Below are positions 1 through 5,421 of a stretch of 9,118 nucleotides of DNA, in pieces (position 1 is the stretch's first letter; every line of letters starts with the position of its first letter). The stretch is from assembly GCA_021793335.1 (NCBI GenBank), contig JAJYSW010000125.1:1-9118 (forward strand), in the 5' to 3' direction. A program made the position numbers and the translations under genes. The stretch is from Actinomycetes bacterium. GTDB lineage: Bacteria; Actinomycetota; Actinomycetes; Mycobacteriales; Micromonosporaceae. The notes beneath the pieces were generated by a model that ran no database searches, was not told where the DNA came from, and saw only the letters and a program-made list of their open reading frames with translations.

Positions 1-16
1 AACTGAGGCGGGCCGG

Positions 17-173
17 TCAGGTCGCCGCGGTCCGCTTTCGACAGCGGTAGGCCCTCTGGCGGGCAGGCCGCGCTGCAAAAGCGCGCCGGGCGGCCCGATC
101 CGGTGCGGGAGATCGGTTCGCCGCAGGCGCCGCAGACCCGCTCGGAAGAGGCGCGGCGCTCCGGGAGCCCCAC
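17..173 (-). pseudogene. small cysteine zinc-finger protein, apparently frameshifted
   Basis: Read on the minus strand from a GTG at 173, this frame gives 37 codons with a CGACG knuckle (Cys14, Cys17) and then GRPARFCSAAC (Cys33, Cys37). Actinobacterial proteins with this CxxC...FCSxAC pattern usually continue with RQRAYR. Here that continuation, RQRAYRCRKR, lies in the neighbouring frame and ends at the TGA at 17-19. Ignoring one base of the GGG at 61-63 joins the two parts into a 51-residue protein with four probable zinc-ligand cysteines and a basic tail. As it stands, the first frame runs off the window with unrelated residues. The start is uncertain: the nearest purine-rich stretch (AAGGG) lies too far upstream of the GTG, and no ATG is available in this frame. 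It follows the methyltransferase-like gene on the same strand. The alternatives are a sequencing error, a real pseudogene, or the end of a longer damaged gene. The family pattern is from memory; the frame switch is directly visible. Confidence 0.45.
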
Positions 174-276
174 CAGGGGCCGCGCGCCCTTGAAGACCGG
201 CTGGCCGGTGGGGGCGCGGCCCTGATCAGGGCGCTGCCGATCGGATAAGCAGTGCCGGGCGCGGAGCGGCGGCGCG

Positions 277-993
277 TCATTCCTTGGTGGCCAGGTAGAC
301 CGTGTTGGAGGACTGGCCGTCGATGAGGGGATTGTCGAACCAGATCCGCTCCGCGTCCACATCGGTGAAGACCTCGGCCAGCAGCGCCGTGAAGTCCTCC
401 TCGGGCGGGTCGTCCGACCACATGGCGAAGGTGCCGCCGGAGTACAGGTGCGCGGACATGGCGCGCATGCCCTCGGGAGTGTAGAAGGCCGCGTGCGGTG
501 AGTGCAGGACATGGCGGGGCGAGTGGTCGATGTCGAGCAGGATCGCGTCGTAGCGGCGGCCGGGCCGCTCGGGGTCGAAGCCCTCGGCACTGCGCGCGGC
601 GGCGAAGAAGTCGGCCTGGACCAGGCTGACGCGTTCGTCGTCCGCCAGGCCCGCGGTGTCGGGCAGCAGTCCGCGCCGGTGCCATTCGATGACCGCGTCC
701 GAGTATTCGATGACGGTGAGCGCGTCGACGCGAGCGTCCTCAAGGGCGGCGTCGGCGGTGTAGCCGAGGCCGAGGCCGCCCACGATGACGTCGAGGCGGT
801 CGCCGGCGGTCCGTGCGAGGGCGCGTCGCGCCAGCTCGGCCTCGGCGACCGAGAAGCGGCTCGACATGAGGAACTCCTCGTCGAGCTTGACCTCGTAGAC
901 GTCGGTCGCGAATACGGGATCGTATCGGCGTCGCAGGCTGATCTCGCCCATGGAGGTCGATCGCCAGCCGAGTTCTTCGAATCGTATGGTCAT
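277..993 (-). CDS. spermidine synthase-like, class I methyltransferase-fold protein
   Basis: The 238-residue protein has the Rossmann fold of the polyamine synthase/SAM methyltransferase superfamily. The glycine-rich nucleotide loop VGGLGLGYTA is at about residues 71-80, an acidic residue ending the next strand is Glu96 (VIEY), QADFF is at 126-130, and LLDIDHSP at 152-159 sits where spermidine synthases carry their catalytic and substrate-binding Asp. The N-terminal stretch, with MGEISLRRR at 15-23 and VYEVKLDEEFLMSS at 32-45, resembles the beta-strand N-domain of actinobacterial proteins annotated as spermidine synthase. True polyamine synthesis is not shown: no speD or speE partner is nearby and the length is short for a classical SpeE (about 280), so the substrate is unknown. 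The ATG at 993 keeps the complete N-domain. Its Shine-Dalgarno is weak: GGAAG lies about 15 bases upstream. The 78 bp to the upstream exporter gene holds no convincing terminator, so co-transcription is possible. Confidence 0.82.
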   Translation of the reverse strand: MTIRFEELGWRSTSMGEISLRRRYDPVFATDVYEVKLDEEFLMSSRFSVAEAELARRALARTAGDRLDVIVGGLGLGYTADAALEDARVDALTVIEYSDAVIEWHRRGLLPDTAGLADDERVSLVQADFFAAARSAEGFDPERPGRRYDAILLDIDHSPRHVLHSPHAAFYTPEGMRAMSAHLYSGGTFAMWSDDPPEEDFTALLAEVFTDVDAERIWFDNPLIDGQSSNTVYLATKE

Positions 994-1071
994 CGACCGA
1001 TCGAACCACTTCCCGGCGGCCGCGGTGCTCCCCGGGCCTCCCGGCGAGCGCCGACGTCCACGCGCCTCGGT

Positions 1072-2259
1072 CTATTCCGGCCGCGTGCGGGAGACCAGCA
1101 GCGCGGCGGGCACGAGCAGGAGCGCGCCGATCCACAGGACGGTCCGCGCGGCGGCCGCATCCAGGACCAGCCCGCCGACGAAGGAGCCGGTCGCGATCGA
1201 CAGGTTGAACATCATCGTGTTCAGTGAGGTCGCGGCCTCGGCTTCGCAGGGAGCGGCCCGCAGGTACCAGGTCTGCACGGCCGGGGAGACCATGCCGTAG
1301 CCGATGCCCCACAGCACCAGGACGGCCGCGGCGGTGAACACGTCGCCGACGGCGAACGACATGAGCGCCATGCCCAGGGACATCGCGGTGGCGAGGCCGA
1401 CGAGGGTTGGCCGCAGGTGGGAGCCGATGAGTCGGCCCGAGGAGAGGGTCGCAAGGAGCGCGGCGACGCCGAAGACCATGAGCAGGCCGCTGACGGCGGT
1501 CTCGGCGATGCCGTTCGCGTTCAAGATCGCCCTGATGTAGGTATAGGCGACGAAGTGGCCCGAGACGATGAGGAAGGTCAGGGCCAGTCCGACGAGTACG
1601 CCCCGGTCGGCGCGCACCATGCGGGTCAGGGAGGCGAAGCGGACGGCACCGGTCGAGGGCAGCTTCGGGACCAGGGCGGCGATCGCGGCGAACACGGCCA
1701 GGCTCAGTGCGGCCAGGGCGGCGAGGGCGGCCCGCCAGCCCAGATGGCCGCCGATGAACGTGCCGGCAGGGATGCCGAGAACGGTCGCGGCGCCGATGCC
1801 GCCGTAGACGAGGGCGGTCGCACGCGGCACGTACGCCTCGGGCACCAGGCGCAGGGCGATGCCTCCGGCGATCGACCAGAACCCGCCGATGCTGATGCCG
1901 ACGAGGATGCGGGCGGCGAGCATGAGACCGAAATCGGTTGCCAGGGCGGAGCCGAGGTTCGCGAAGGCCACGAGGGCGGCCAGGGCGAGCAGGACGCGGC
2001 GGCGATCGGCGCGGCCGGTCAGGACGGTGCTCACCGGTGCCGCGACGGCGGCGACCAGGCCGGGGACGGTGATCATGAGCCCGGCGACGCCGGTGCTGAC
2101 GCCGAGGTCGGCGCCGATGGGCGTGAGCAGGCCCACCGGGAGCATCTCGGCGGTGATGACGATGAAGACGCCCAAGGCGACGGCGGCCACGGACAGCCAT
2201 TGCTTGACAGTGGGACGCTCGACGGCGGCGTCGGGACGGACCCGTTCAAGGGTGGTCAC
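1072..2259 (-). CDS. MFS transporter, DHA1 drug/nucleoside efflux type (NepI/AraJ-like)
   Basis: This is a 395-residue integral membrane protein with about 12 hydrophobic helices, the normal size for DHA1-family proton antiporters. The first helix ends in ITAEMLPVGLLTPIGADLG (35-53), which recalls the NepI/AraJ branch (purine nucleoside and sugar efflux). The loop between helices 2 and 3 carries motif A (GRADRRRVL, 82-90). Helix 5 has the antiporter motif C-like run GIGAATVLGIPAGTFIGG (154-171). The substrate cannot be read from sequence. The GTG at 2259 is chosen because GAAAGG sits 7 bases upstream and the protein then begins just before the first helix. The frame stays open upstream to 2568, but that extension is Pro/Arg/Ala-rich and has no family resemblance. 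It reads toward the methyltransferase-like gene (78 bp gap). No TetR, MarR or LysR regulator lies beside it in the window. Confidence 0.9.
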   Translation of the reverse strand: MTTLERVRPDAAVERPTVKQWLSVAAVALGVFIVITAEMLPVGLLTPIGADLGVSTGVAGLMITVPGLVAAVAAPVSTVLTGRADRRRVLLALAALVAFANLGSALATDFGLMLAARILVGISIGGFWSIAGGIALRLVPEAYVPRATALVYGGIGAATVLGIPAGTFIGGHLGWRAALAALAALSLAVFAAIAALVPKLPSTGAVRFASLTRMVRADRGVLVGLALTFLIVSGHFVAYTYIRAILNANGIAETAVSGLLMVFGVAALLATLSSGRLIGSHLRPTLVGLATAMSLGMALMSFAVGDVFTAAAVLVLWGIGYGMVSPAVQTWYLRAAPCEAEAATSLNTMMFNLSIATGSFVGGLVLDAAAARTVLWIGALLLVPAALLVSRTRPE

Positions 2260-2272
2260 GGCACGACCTTTC
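2253..2272 (-). promoter_or_regulatory. ribosome binding site fixing the GTG start of the MFS gene
   Basis: On the minus strand GAAAGG is followed by 7 bases (TCGTGCC) and the GTG at 2259. This is the only well-placed Shine-Dalgarno for the exporter and rejects the longer upstream start near 2568. Confidence 0.7.
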
Positions 2273-2588
2273 GGTGATCGGTTCTCGGCACGGCCCGGCG
2301 GGGGCCTTCGATATGCCGGAACCGGTCCACCACTCGGTCCGTGCGGTGGCGACGCGGGCAGGGCCTGCGCAGGGGCCGGAGGTCCCTCGATCGAGGGAGT
2401 CGGCCGGGGCGCGGACGTCGCCTGCCCCCTGGCGGTGCGCGGGGCCCTCGCCCTGTCCGGGCGCTTCGGCGTCCGGGGCGTGGCCACTGATCCAAGGTTA
2501 GCACCGCGCTCGACGGGCACGGCGCCGTCGAGACCCACGGCACGGCACTGTGCGGGGGCGGGCGGCACGGCTGTGTCAAGCTCGTCGC
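2260..2588. other. divergent intergenic region, no gene recognised
   Basis: These 329 bp separate the exporter (minus) from the Smr gene (plus) and should contain both promoters. All frames that stay open here are Pro/Arg/Ala-rich, show no family resemblance, and lack a credible ribosome binding site. The one distinct structure is the 16-bp palindrome at 2383-2398. I could not identify a convincing -35/-10 pair for either gene. Confidence 0.6.
2383..2398. repeat. perfect 16-bp palindrome, possible operator
   Basis: TCCCTCGATCGAGGGA is its own reverse complement. It lies 124 bp upstream of the exporter start and 190 bp upstream of the Smr start. The lack of a loop and its intergenic place fit a dimeric regulator site (TetR- or MarR-type size) better than a terminator. 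No cognate regulator is visible, so the role is inferred. Confidence 0.4.
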
Positions 2589-2855
2589 ATGGCGAAACTG
2601 GTGCTGGACCTGCATGACATCTACAACAAGGGCGATCGGATCGATCGTGCTCTGCGGGAGGTGATCGAGGAGGCGATCGCCAAGAAGATCGACACCGTCG
2701 AGATCATTCCCGGCAAGGGCTCGGGCCAGCTCAAGAAGAAGGTGCTGCGGTTCCTCGACCAGAAGGACGTCAAGGCGCTCTATCACCGCATCGACAAGGA
2801 CTCGAAGAACTTCGGCCGCCTGTTCGTGCACTTCAGGCACAAGCGGCGGCAGTAA
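2589..2855 (+). CDS. stand-alone Smr (small MutS-related) domain protein
   Basis: The 88-residue protein is almost entirely one Smr domain. The N-terminal LDLHD motif is at 6-10, a helix of alternating charged residues runs about 17-33, the central glycine loop IIPGKGSGQLKKKV is at 39-52, and the last strand is GRLFVHFRH at 76-84. Smr domains bind or nick DNA or RNA and occur at the C-terminus of MutS2 or alone; the stand-alone function is not settled. Relative to the usual DLHG and HGKGxG motifs, Gly is replaced by Asp10 and the His of HGKG by Pro41. Related actinobacterial small proteins seem to share this, so nuclease activity should not be assumed. The ATG at 2589 puts the first domain strand at the N-terminus. 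There is no clear Shine-Dalgarno (upstream CAAGCTCGTCGC), so initiation may be weak or leaderless. A GTG at 2550 would add 13 unlikely residues. A hairpin follows 13 bases after the stop. Confidence 0.85.
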   Translation: MAKLVLDLHDIYNKGDRIDRALREVIEEAIAKKIDTVEIIPGKGSGQLKKKVLRFLDQKDVKALYHRIDKDSKNFGRLFVHFRHKRRQ

Positions 2856-2868
2856 CCGGCCGGTCCGG

Positions 2869-2897
2869 GGGCTCGGGGCGAGGCGGCGCCCGAGCCC
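2869..2897 (+). terminator. hairpin terminator after the Smr gene
   Basis: GGGCTCGGG (2869-2877) and CCCGAGCCC (2889-2897) form a perfect 9-bp stem with an 11-base loop, starting 13 bases past the TAA. There is no T-run, which is common for actinomycete terminators. Confidence 0.65.
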
Positions 2898-3010
2898 GGT
2901 GGCCCGCGCATGCAACAGAGGACCTCTCCTGGTATCGGTCCCGGGAGGCCCGACACTGCGGCGAGCGGCCGAGCCGCGCCCGACCGGAGTCCTCGGATCG
3001 GCCCCTGGCC

Positions 3011-3064
3011 GAGCCCGGGGCCGTCGGCGCCGCGCTCCCTCGCGGCGCCGACGGCGTCGGGCTC
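3011..3064 (-). terminator. very stable hairpin terminator at the end of the HTH gene
   Basis: A perfect 15-bp G/C-rich stem (3020-3034 with 3041-3055) closes a 6-base loop, CTCCCT on the plus strand. It is extended by a 2x2 internal loop and a further 7-bp stem (3011-3017 with 3058-3064), which runs into the TGA stop (3063-3065) of the HTH gene. Being symmetrical, it could also stop plus-strand transcription leaving the Smr gene. Confidence 0.75.
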
Positions 3065-3311
3065 AGTCGTCCTCGGCGCCGAGCAGTTCGAGCAGCCGCA
3101 GCACCGGCACCCGGTAGCTGTGCCCGATCCTGAGAATCTGGACGGGGAACTCGTCGTCCTTGGCCAACCGGTAGGCGACCGTCCGCCCGATCCCGAGGAT
3201 CTGCGCGGCCGTCTCGATGTTCGTCATCATTCCGAGCGCTCTGACGCGCTCGGCGGTCCAGACCTCGTCAATGGCGACACTCGAAGGCTCCACCTTCACG
3301 TTCGGTGTCAT
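3063..3311 (-). CDS. small helix-turn-helix DNA-binding protein, excisionase (HTH_17) type
   Basis: The 82-residue protein has a winged-helix/MerR-like N-domain of the excisionase family. Residues about 30-52 (TNIETAAQILGIGRTVAYRL then AK) form the two DNA-reading helices. The wing and end of the fold follow as FPVQILRIGHSYRVPVLRLLELLG (55-78), with basic residues Arg61 and Arg67 in the usual wing positions. The first 20 residues are unrelated and may be flexible. The ATG at 3311 is well supported by AAAGGA 6 bases upstream. No integrase, attachment site or plasmid gene is present, so excisionase describes the fold only; a transcription regulator role is more likely here. It diverges from the siderophore operon and has a strong terminator overlapping its stop. 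Its leader holds several palindromes, which may be autoregulatory sites. Confidence 0.8.
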   Translation of the reverse strand: MTPNVKVEPSSVAIDEVWTAERVRALGMMTNIETAAQILGIGRTVAYRLAKDDEFPVQILRIGHSYRVPVLRLLELLGAEDD

Positions 3312-3333
3312 GCTCGTCCTTTCTTGTGCGGCG

Positions 3334-3385
3334 GCCCCGCGGGGCGCGAACGCGCCCGCACCGGCACGGGGTGCGCCGGCGCACC
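3334..3385. repeat. three G/C-rich palindromes upstream of the HTH gene
   Basis: GCCCCGCGGGGC (3334-3345, perfect), GGGCGCGAACGCGCCC (3342-3357, perfect except the central AA) and GGTGCGCCGGCGCACC (3370-3385, perfect) lie 23-74 bp upstream of the HTH start. The first two overlap, so as RNA only one could form. They may be operators for the encoded HTH protein or structure in its 5' leader; the sequence does not decide between these. Confidence 0.45.
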
Positions 3386-3394
3386 GCCGTCAAG

Positions 3395-3425
3395 GACAAG
3401 TCGATCTCACATGTCACGACAAGTC
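3395..3425. repeat. direct repeats GACAAGTC, possible regulator half-sites
   Basis: Two exact 8-bp copies of GACAAGTC are at 3395-3402 and 3418-3425. They are 23 bp apart start to start, about two helical turns, and flank TCACATGT, which contains the palindrome ACATGT. The location between the divergent HTH and siderophore genes suggests a binding site, but no regulator is known. Confidence 0.35.
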
Positions 3426-3555
3426 CATAGTGAGGCACGGGATTCACCCGCTCGCGTGTCATCTTCGCCTCCGCAACGCGGCCACCCGACCGCCCGAGCC
3501 GCCTTCACCGCACCGCACGCCTTCGGCCGCCGCACGATTTCGGTCGCGCCACCCC

Positions 3556-3592
3556 TCGACCGCGAAAAGAAGATAGGCTAGCCTTACCTACA
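3556..3592 (+). promoter_or_regulatory. predicted promoter of the siderophore operon, probably leaderless
   Basis: A weak -35 (TCGACC, 3556-3561), a 17-bp spacer and a -10 (TAGCCT, 3579-3584) place the expected transcription start about 7 bases later, at the A of the ATG at 3592. The lack of any Shine-Dalgarno before this ATG agrees with a leaderless mRNA. The -10 lies inside the iron box. Confidence 0.45.
3573..3591. promoter_or_regulatory. DtxR/IdeR iron box
   Basis: ATAGGCTAGCCTTACCTAC matches 15 of 19 positions of the DtxR/IdeR operator consensus TTAGGTTAGCCTAACCTAA. It ends directly at the ATG of the ATPase gene and covers the predicted -10. Fe(II)-loaded IdeR/DmdR bound here would block transcription of the siderophore uptake operon, giving expression under iron limitation. 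This is the expected control for such genes in actinobacteria. Confidence 0.85.
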
Positions 3593-4416
3593 TGTCTGAT
3601 GACGCCGGGTTGAACGGACGCGCCCTCCACCTCGCCTACTTCGGCGAAACCGTCGTGCACGGCGCCGATATCGAACTACGCGGCGGCGAGGTCACCGCCC
3701 TCCTCGGCCCCAACGGCAGCGGCAAATCCACCCTCCTGCGTTCGCTCGCCAGGCTCCACCGGCCGAACGACGGCGACATCGCCTTCCCCGACGGCACACT
3801 CGCCGCGGCCCTGTCCCCCAAGGACTTCGCCCGCCGCGTCTCCCTGCTCGCCCAGTCCCGCCCCGTCCCCGGCGGCATCCGCGTCGTCGACGTCGTCGGC
3901 TACGGACGCCACCCCTACCGGGGCCGCTGGCGCACCGGCGACGAGGACGGCCCCGCCGCCGTCCAACGCGCCATGGACATCTGCGGCATCGCCGATATGG
4001 CCGAGCGCGGCGTCGAGGCCCTCTCCGGAGGCGAACGCCAACGAGTCTGGCTCGCCTCCTGCCTCGCCCAGGACACCGGCGTGCTCCTCCTCGACGAACC
4101 CACCACCTATCTCGACCTGCGCTACCAAGTGGAGATCCTCGACCTCATCCGGGACCTGGCCGATGACCACGGCACCGCCGTCGGCGTCGTCCTCCACGAC
4201 CTCGACCAGGCCGCCGCCGTCGCCGATCGCGCCGTGCTGCTCCACGATGGCCGCGTCAAGGCGTCCGGGCGTCCCTCCGAAGTCCTCACCGCGGCGAACC
4301 TCACCCCCGCCTACGGCATCGACATCGAAGTCGACACCGATCCGGTCACCGGCCTGCTCACGACCCGACCCATCGGCAAGCACAGCCGCCGGCTCGCGAC
4401 CAGCGCCGCCGAATAA
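3592..4416 (+). CDS. iron-siderophore ABC importer, ATP-binding subunit (FecE/FhuC family)
   Basis: The 274-residue cytoplasmic ATPase powers uptake of a ferric siderophore. All nucleotide-binding motifs are intact: Walker A GPNGSGKST (39-47), Q-loop Gln88, ABC signature LSGGERQRVWLA (144-155), Walker B VLLLDEP (164-170), D-loop LD (174-175) and switch His202. The run VDVVGYGRHPYRG (99-111), the TTYLDLRYQ stretch after Walker B (171-179) and VLHDLDQA are characteristic of the FecE/FhuC branch rather than amino-acid or drug ABC proteins. The C-terminal tail after about 255 (ending KHSRRLATSAAE) is variable. The ATG at 3592 has no Shine-Dalgarno and directly abuts the iron box, so a leaderless transcript is inferred. 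The lipoprotein gene follows after 12 bp, so the two are one operon. The exact siderophore is not readable, and no siderophore synthesis genes are in the window. Confidence 0.94.
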   Translation: MSDDAGLNGRALHLAYFGETVVHGADIELRGGEVTALLGPNGSGKSTLLRSLARLHRPNDGDIAFPDGTLAAALSPKDFARRVSLLAQSRPVPGGIRVVDVVGYGRHPYRGRWRTGDEDGPAAVQRAMDICGIADMAERGVEALSGGERQRVWLASCLAQDTGVLLLDEPTTYLDLRYQVEILDLIRDLADDHGTAVGVVLHDLDQAAAVADRAVLLHDGRVKASGRPSEVLTAANLTPAYGIDIEVDTDPVTGLLTTRPIGKHSRRLATSAAE

Positions 4417-4428
4417 CGAAGGAACCCA

Positions 4429-5421
4429 ATGCCGAACCATCACCTGCGCGGCCCCGCCGTGCCCGCGGCGCTCACCGCCCTCCTCCTGGCCGCCGCCGCC
4501 TGCGGGACCACCGAGGAGACCGGCGGCGACGACGAGGCCACCGCCGCATCCGGGCCGGTCTCGACCGTCGACGCCCGCGGCGAAACCGTCGAACTGGCCT
4601 CGCCCGCCGAGACCGTCGTCGTCCTCGAATGGGCCGAAGTCGAGATCGTCGCCAGCCTCGGCGTCATGCCTGCCGGCGTCGCCGACATCGAGGGCTACAC
4701 CACGTGGGCCGGGACCGCCGAACCGCTCGACGAGGGCGTGGCCGACGTCGGCACCCGGCAAGAGCCGTCCGTCGACTCCATCGCCGGACTCGACCCCGAC
4801 CTGGTCATCCTCGAAACGGGCGACGAGGCGCTCGTCCCCCAGCTCGAAGAGTTCACGTCCGTCCTGGTCACCGAGGGGACGGACGCCGCCGACAACATCG
4901 CCCGCATGAAGTCCGACGTCACCATGATCGCCGATCTGCTCGGCAAGAACGACGAGGCCGACGCGCTCCTGGCCGATTTCGACGCGAAGGTCGAAGAGGT
5001 CGCCGCCGCGATCGAGACCGCCGGTACCGGCGATATCCCGTACCTGTTCGCCGACGGTTGGGACGACGGTGCCACCATCTCCATCCGGCCCTTCGGACCC
5101 GGCTCTCTGCCCGGCGCGCTCGCCGGGGCGGTCGGTCTGACCAACGCCTGGACCGGCGAGACCGACGAAGCCTGGGGCCTGGGCGCGACCGATGTCGAGG
5201 GCATGGCCCAGTACACCGAGACCGAGCTCAAATTCATCTACAACAACTCGTTCGAAGACGACATCTTCAACGAGAAGCTGATGGGCAACGCCATCTGGGA
5301 CGATCTGCGGTTCGTCGAGGACGGCGAAATGTACCAGCTGCCCGTCGGGGCCTGGACCTTCGGCGGCCCCCGCTCATGCGAGCTGCTCCTCGACTTCTAT
5401 GCCGAGGTCTACGCGAGTTGA
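4429..5421 (+). CDS. iron-siderophore ABC importer, substrate-binding lipoprotein (FecB/FepB-like)
   Basis: This 330-residue protein is the surface receptor of the importer. It has a positively charged start, a hydrophobic signal (about 9-24) and a lipidation cysteine at Cys25 (ending LLLAAAAC). The -3 residue is Ala rather than Leu, so the lipobox is slightly weak. A Gly/Glu/Asp/Thr-rich linker (26-42) leads to a two-lobed periplasmic-binding fold of the cluster A-II helical-backbone type. The first lobe opens with STVDARGETVELASPAETVV and EVEIVASLGVMPAGVADIEG, with the family's SIAGLDPDLVIL at about 117-128. The second lobe carries FADGWDDGATISIRPFGPGS near 206. It is clearly of this family but too divergent to name the ligand. 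GAAGGA lies 5 bases before the ATG. The gene starts 12 bp after the ATPase stop, and its own stop overlaps the permease start. Confidence 0.92.
   Translation: MPNHHLRGPAVPAALTALLLAAAACGTTEETGGDDEATAASGPVSTVDARGETVELASPAETVVVLEWAEVEIVASLGVMPAGVADIEGYTTWAGTAEPLDEGVADVGTRQEPSVDSIAGLDPDLVILETGDEALVPQLEEFTSVLVTEGTDAADNIARMKSDVTMIADLLGKNDEADALLADFDAKVEEVAAAIETAGTGDIPYLFADGWDDGATISIRPFGPGSLPGALAGAVGLTNAWTGETDEAWGLGATDVEGMAQYTETELKFIYNNSFEDDIFNEKLMGNAIWDDLRFVEDGEMYQLPVGAWTFGGPRSCELLLDFYAEVYAS
5404..5421 (+). promoter_or_regulatory. Shine-Dalgarno and overlapping TTG start/TGA stop (translational coupling)
   Basis: GAGGT (5404-5408) is 9 bases before a TTG at 5418-5420 whose last two bases belong to the lipoprotein stop TGA (5419-5421). 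This TTGA overlap sets the permease start and suggests ribosomes pass directly from one gene to the next. Confidence 0.7.

Noticed and set aside
17..280. 87-codon minus-strand frame starting at an ATG overlapping the methyltransferase stop (ATGA)
   Set aside because: The ATGA overlap is tempting, but the first 70 residues look like non-coding Arg/Pro/Ala sequence and lack the cysteines. Only its last 14 residues (RQRAYR...) belong to the zinc-finger pattern begun in the other frame.
994..1071. Terminator between the exporter and the methyltransferase-like gene
   Set aside because: Only 4-6 bp self-complementary G/C runs are present, with no stable hairpin standing out.
2495..2502. AGGTTAGC resembling half of an iron box
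   Set aside because: Only the left half of the DtxR/IdeR consensus matches; the right half is absent, unlike the near-complete site at 3573-3591.
2260..2568. N-terminal extension of the MFS exporter from a start near 2568
   Set aside because: About 100 Pro/Arg/Ala residues precede the first helix with no family match, while GAAAGG is correctly placed before the GTG at 2259.
3063..3311. HTH gene as a marker of an integrated plasmid or phage
   Set aside because: The fold is excisionase-like, but no integrase, replication gene, tRNA or attachment repeat is in the window, and neighbours look like ordinary chromosome.
4629..5417. Upstream in-frame extension of the permease frame across the lipoprotein gene
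   Set aside because: The extension is Arg/Gly/Pro-rich, lies in another frame of the well-supported lipoprotein gene, and the permease has a Shine-Dalgarno and TTG at 5418.
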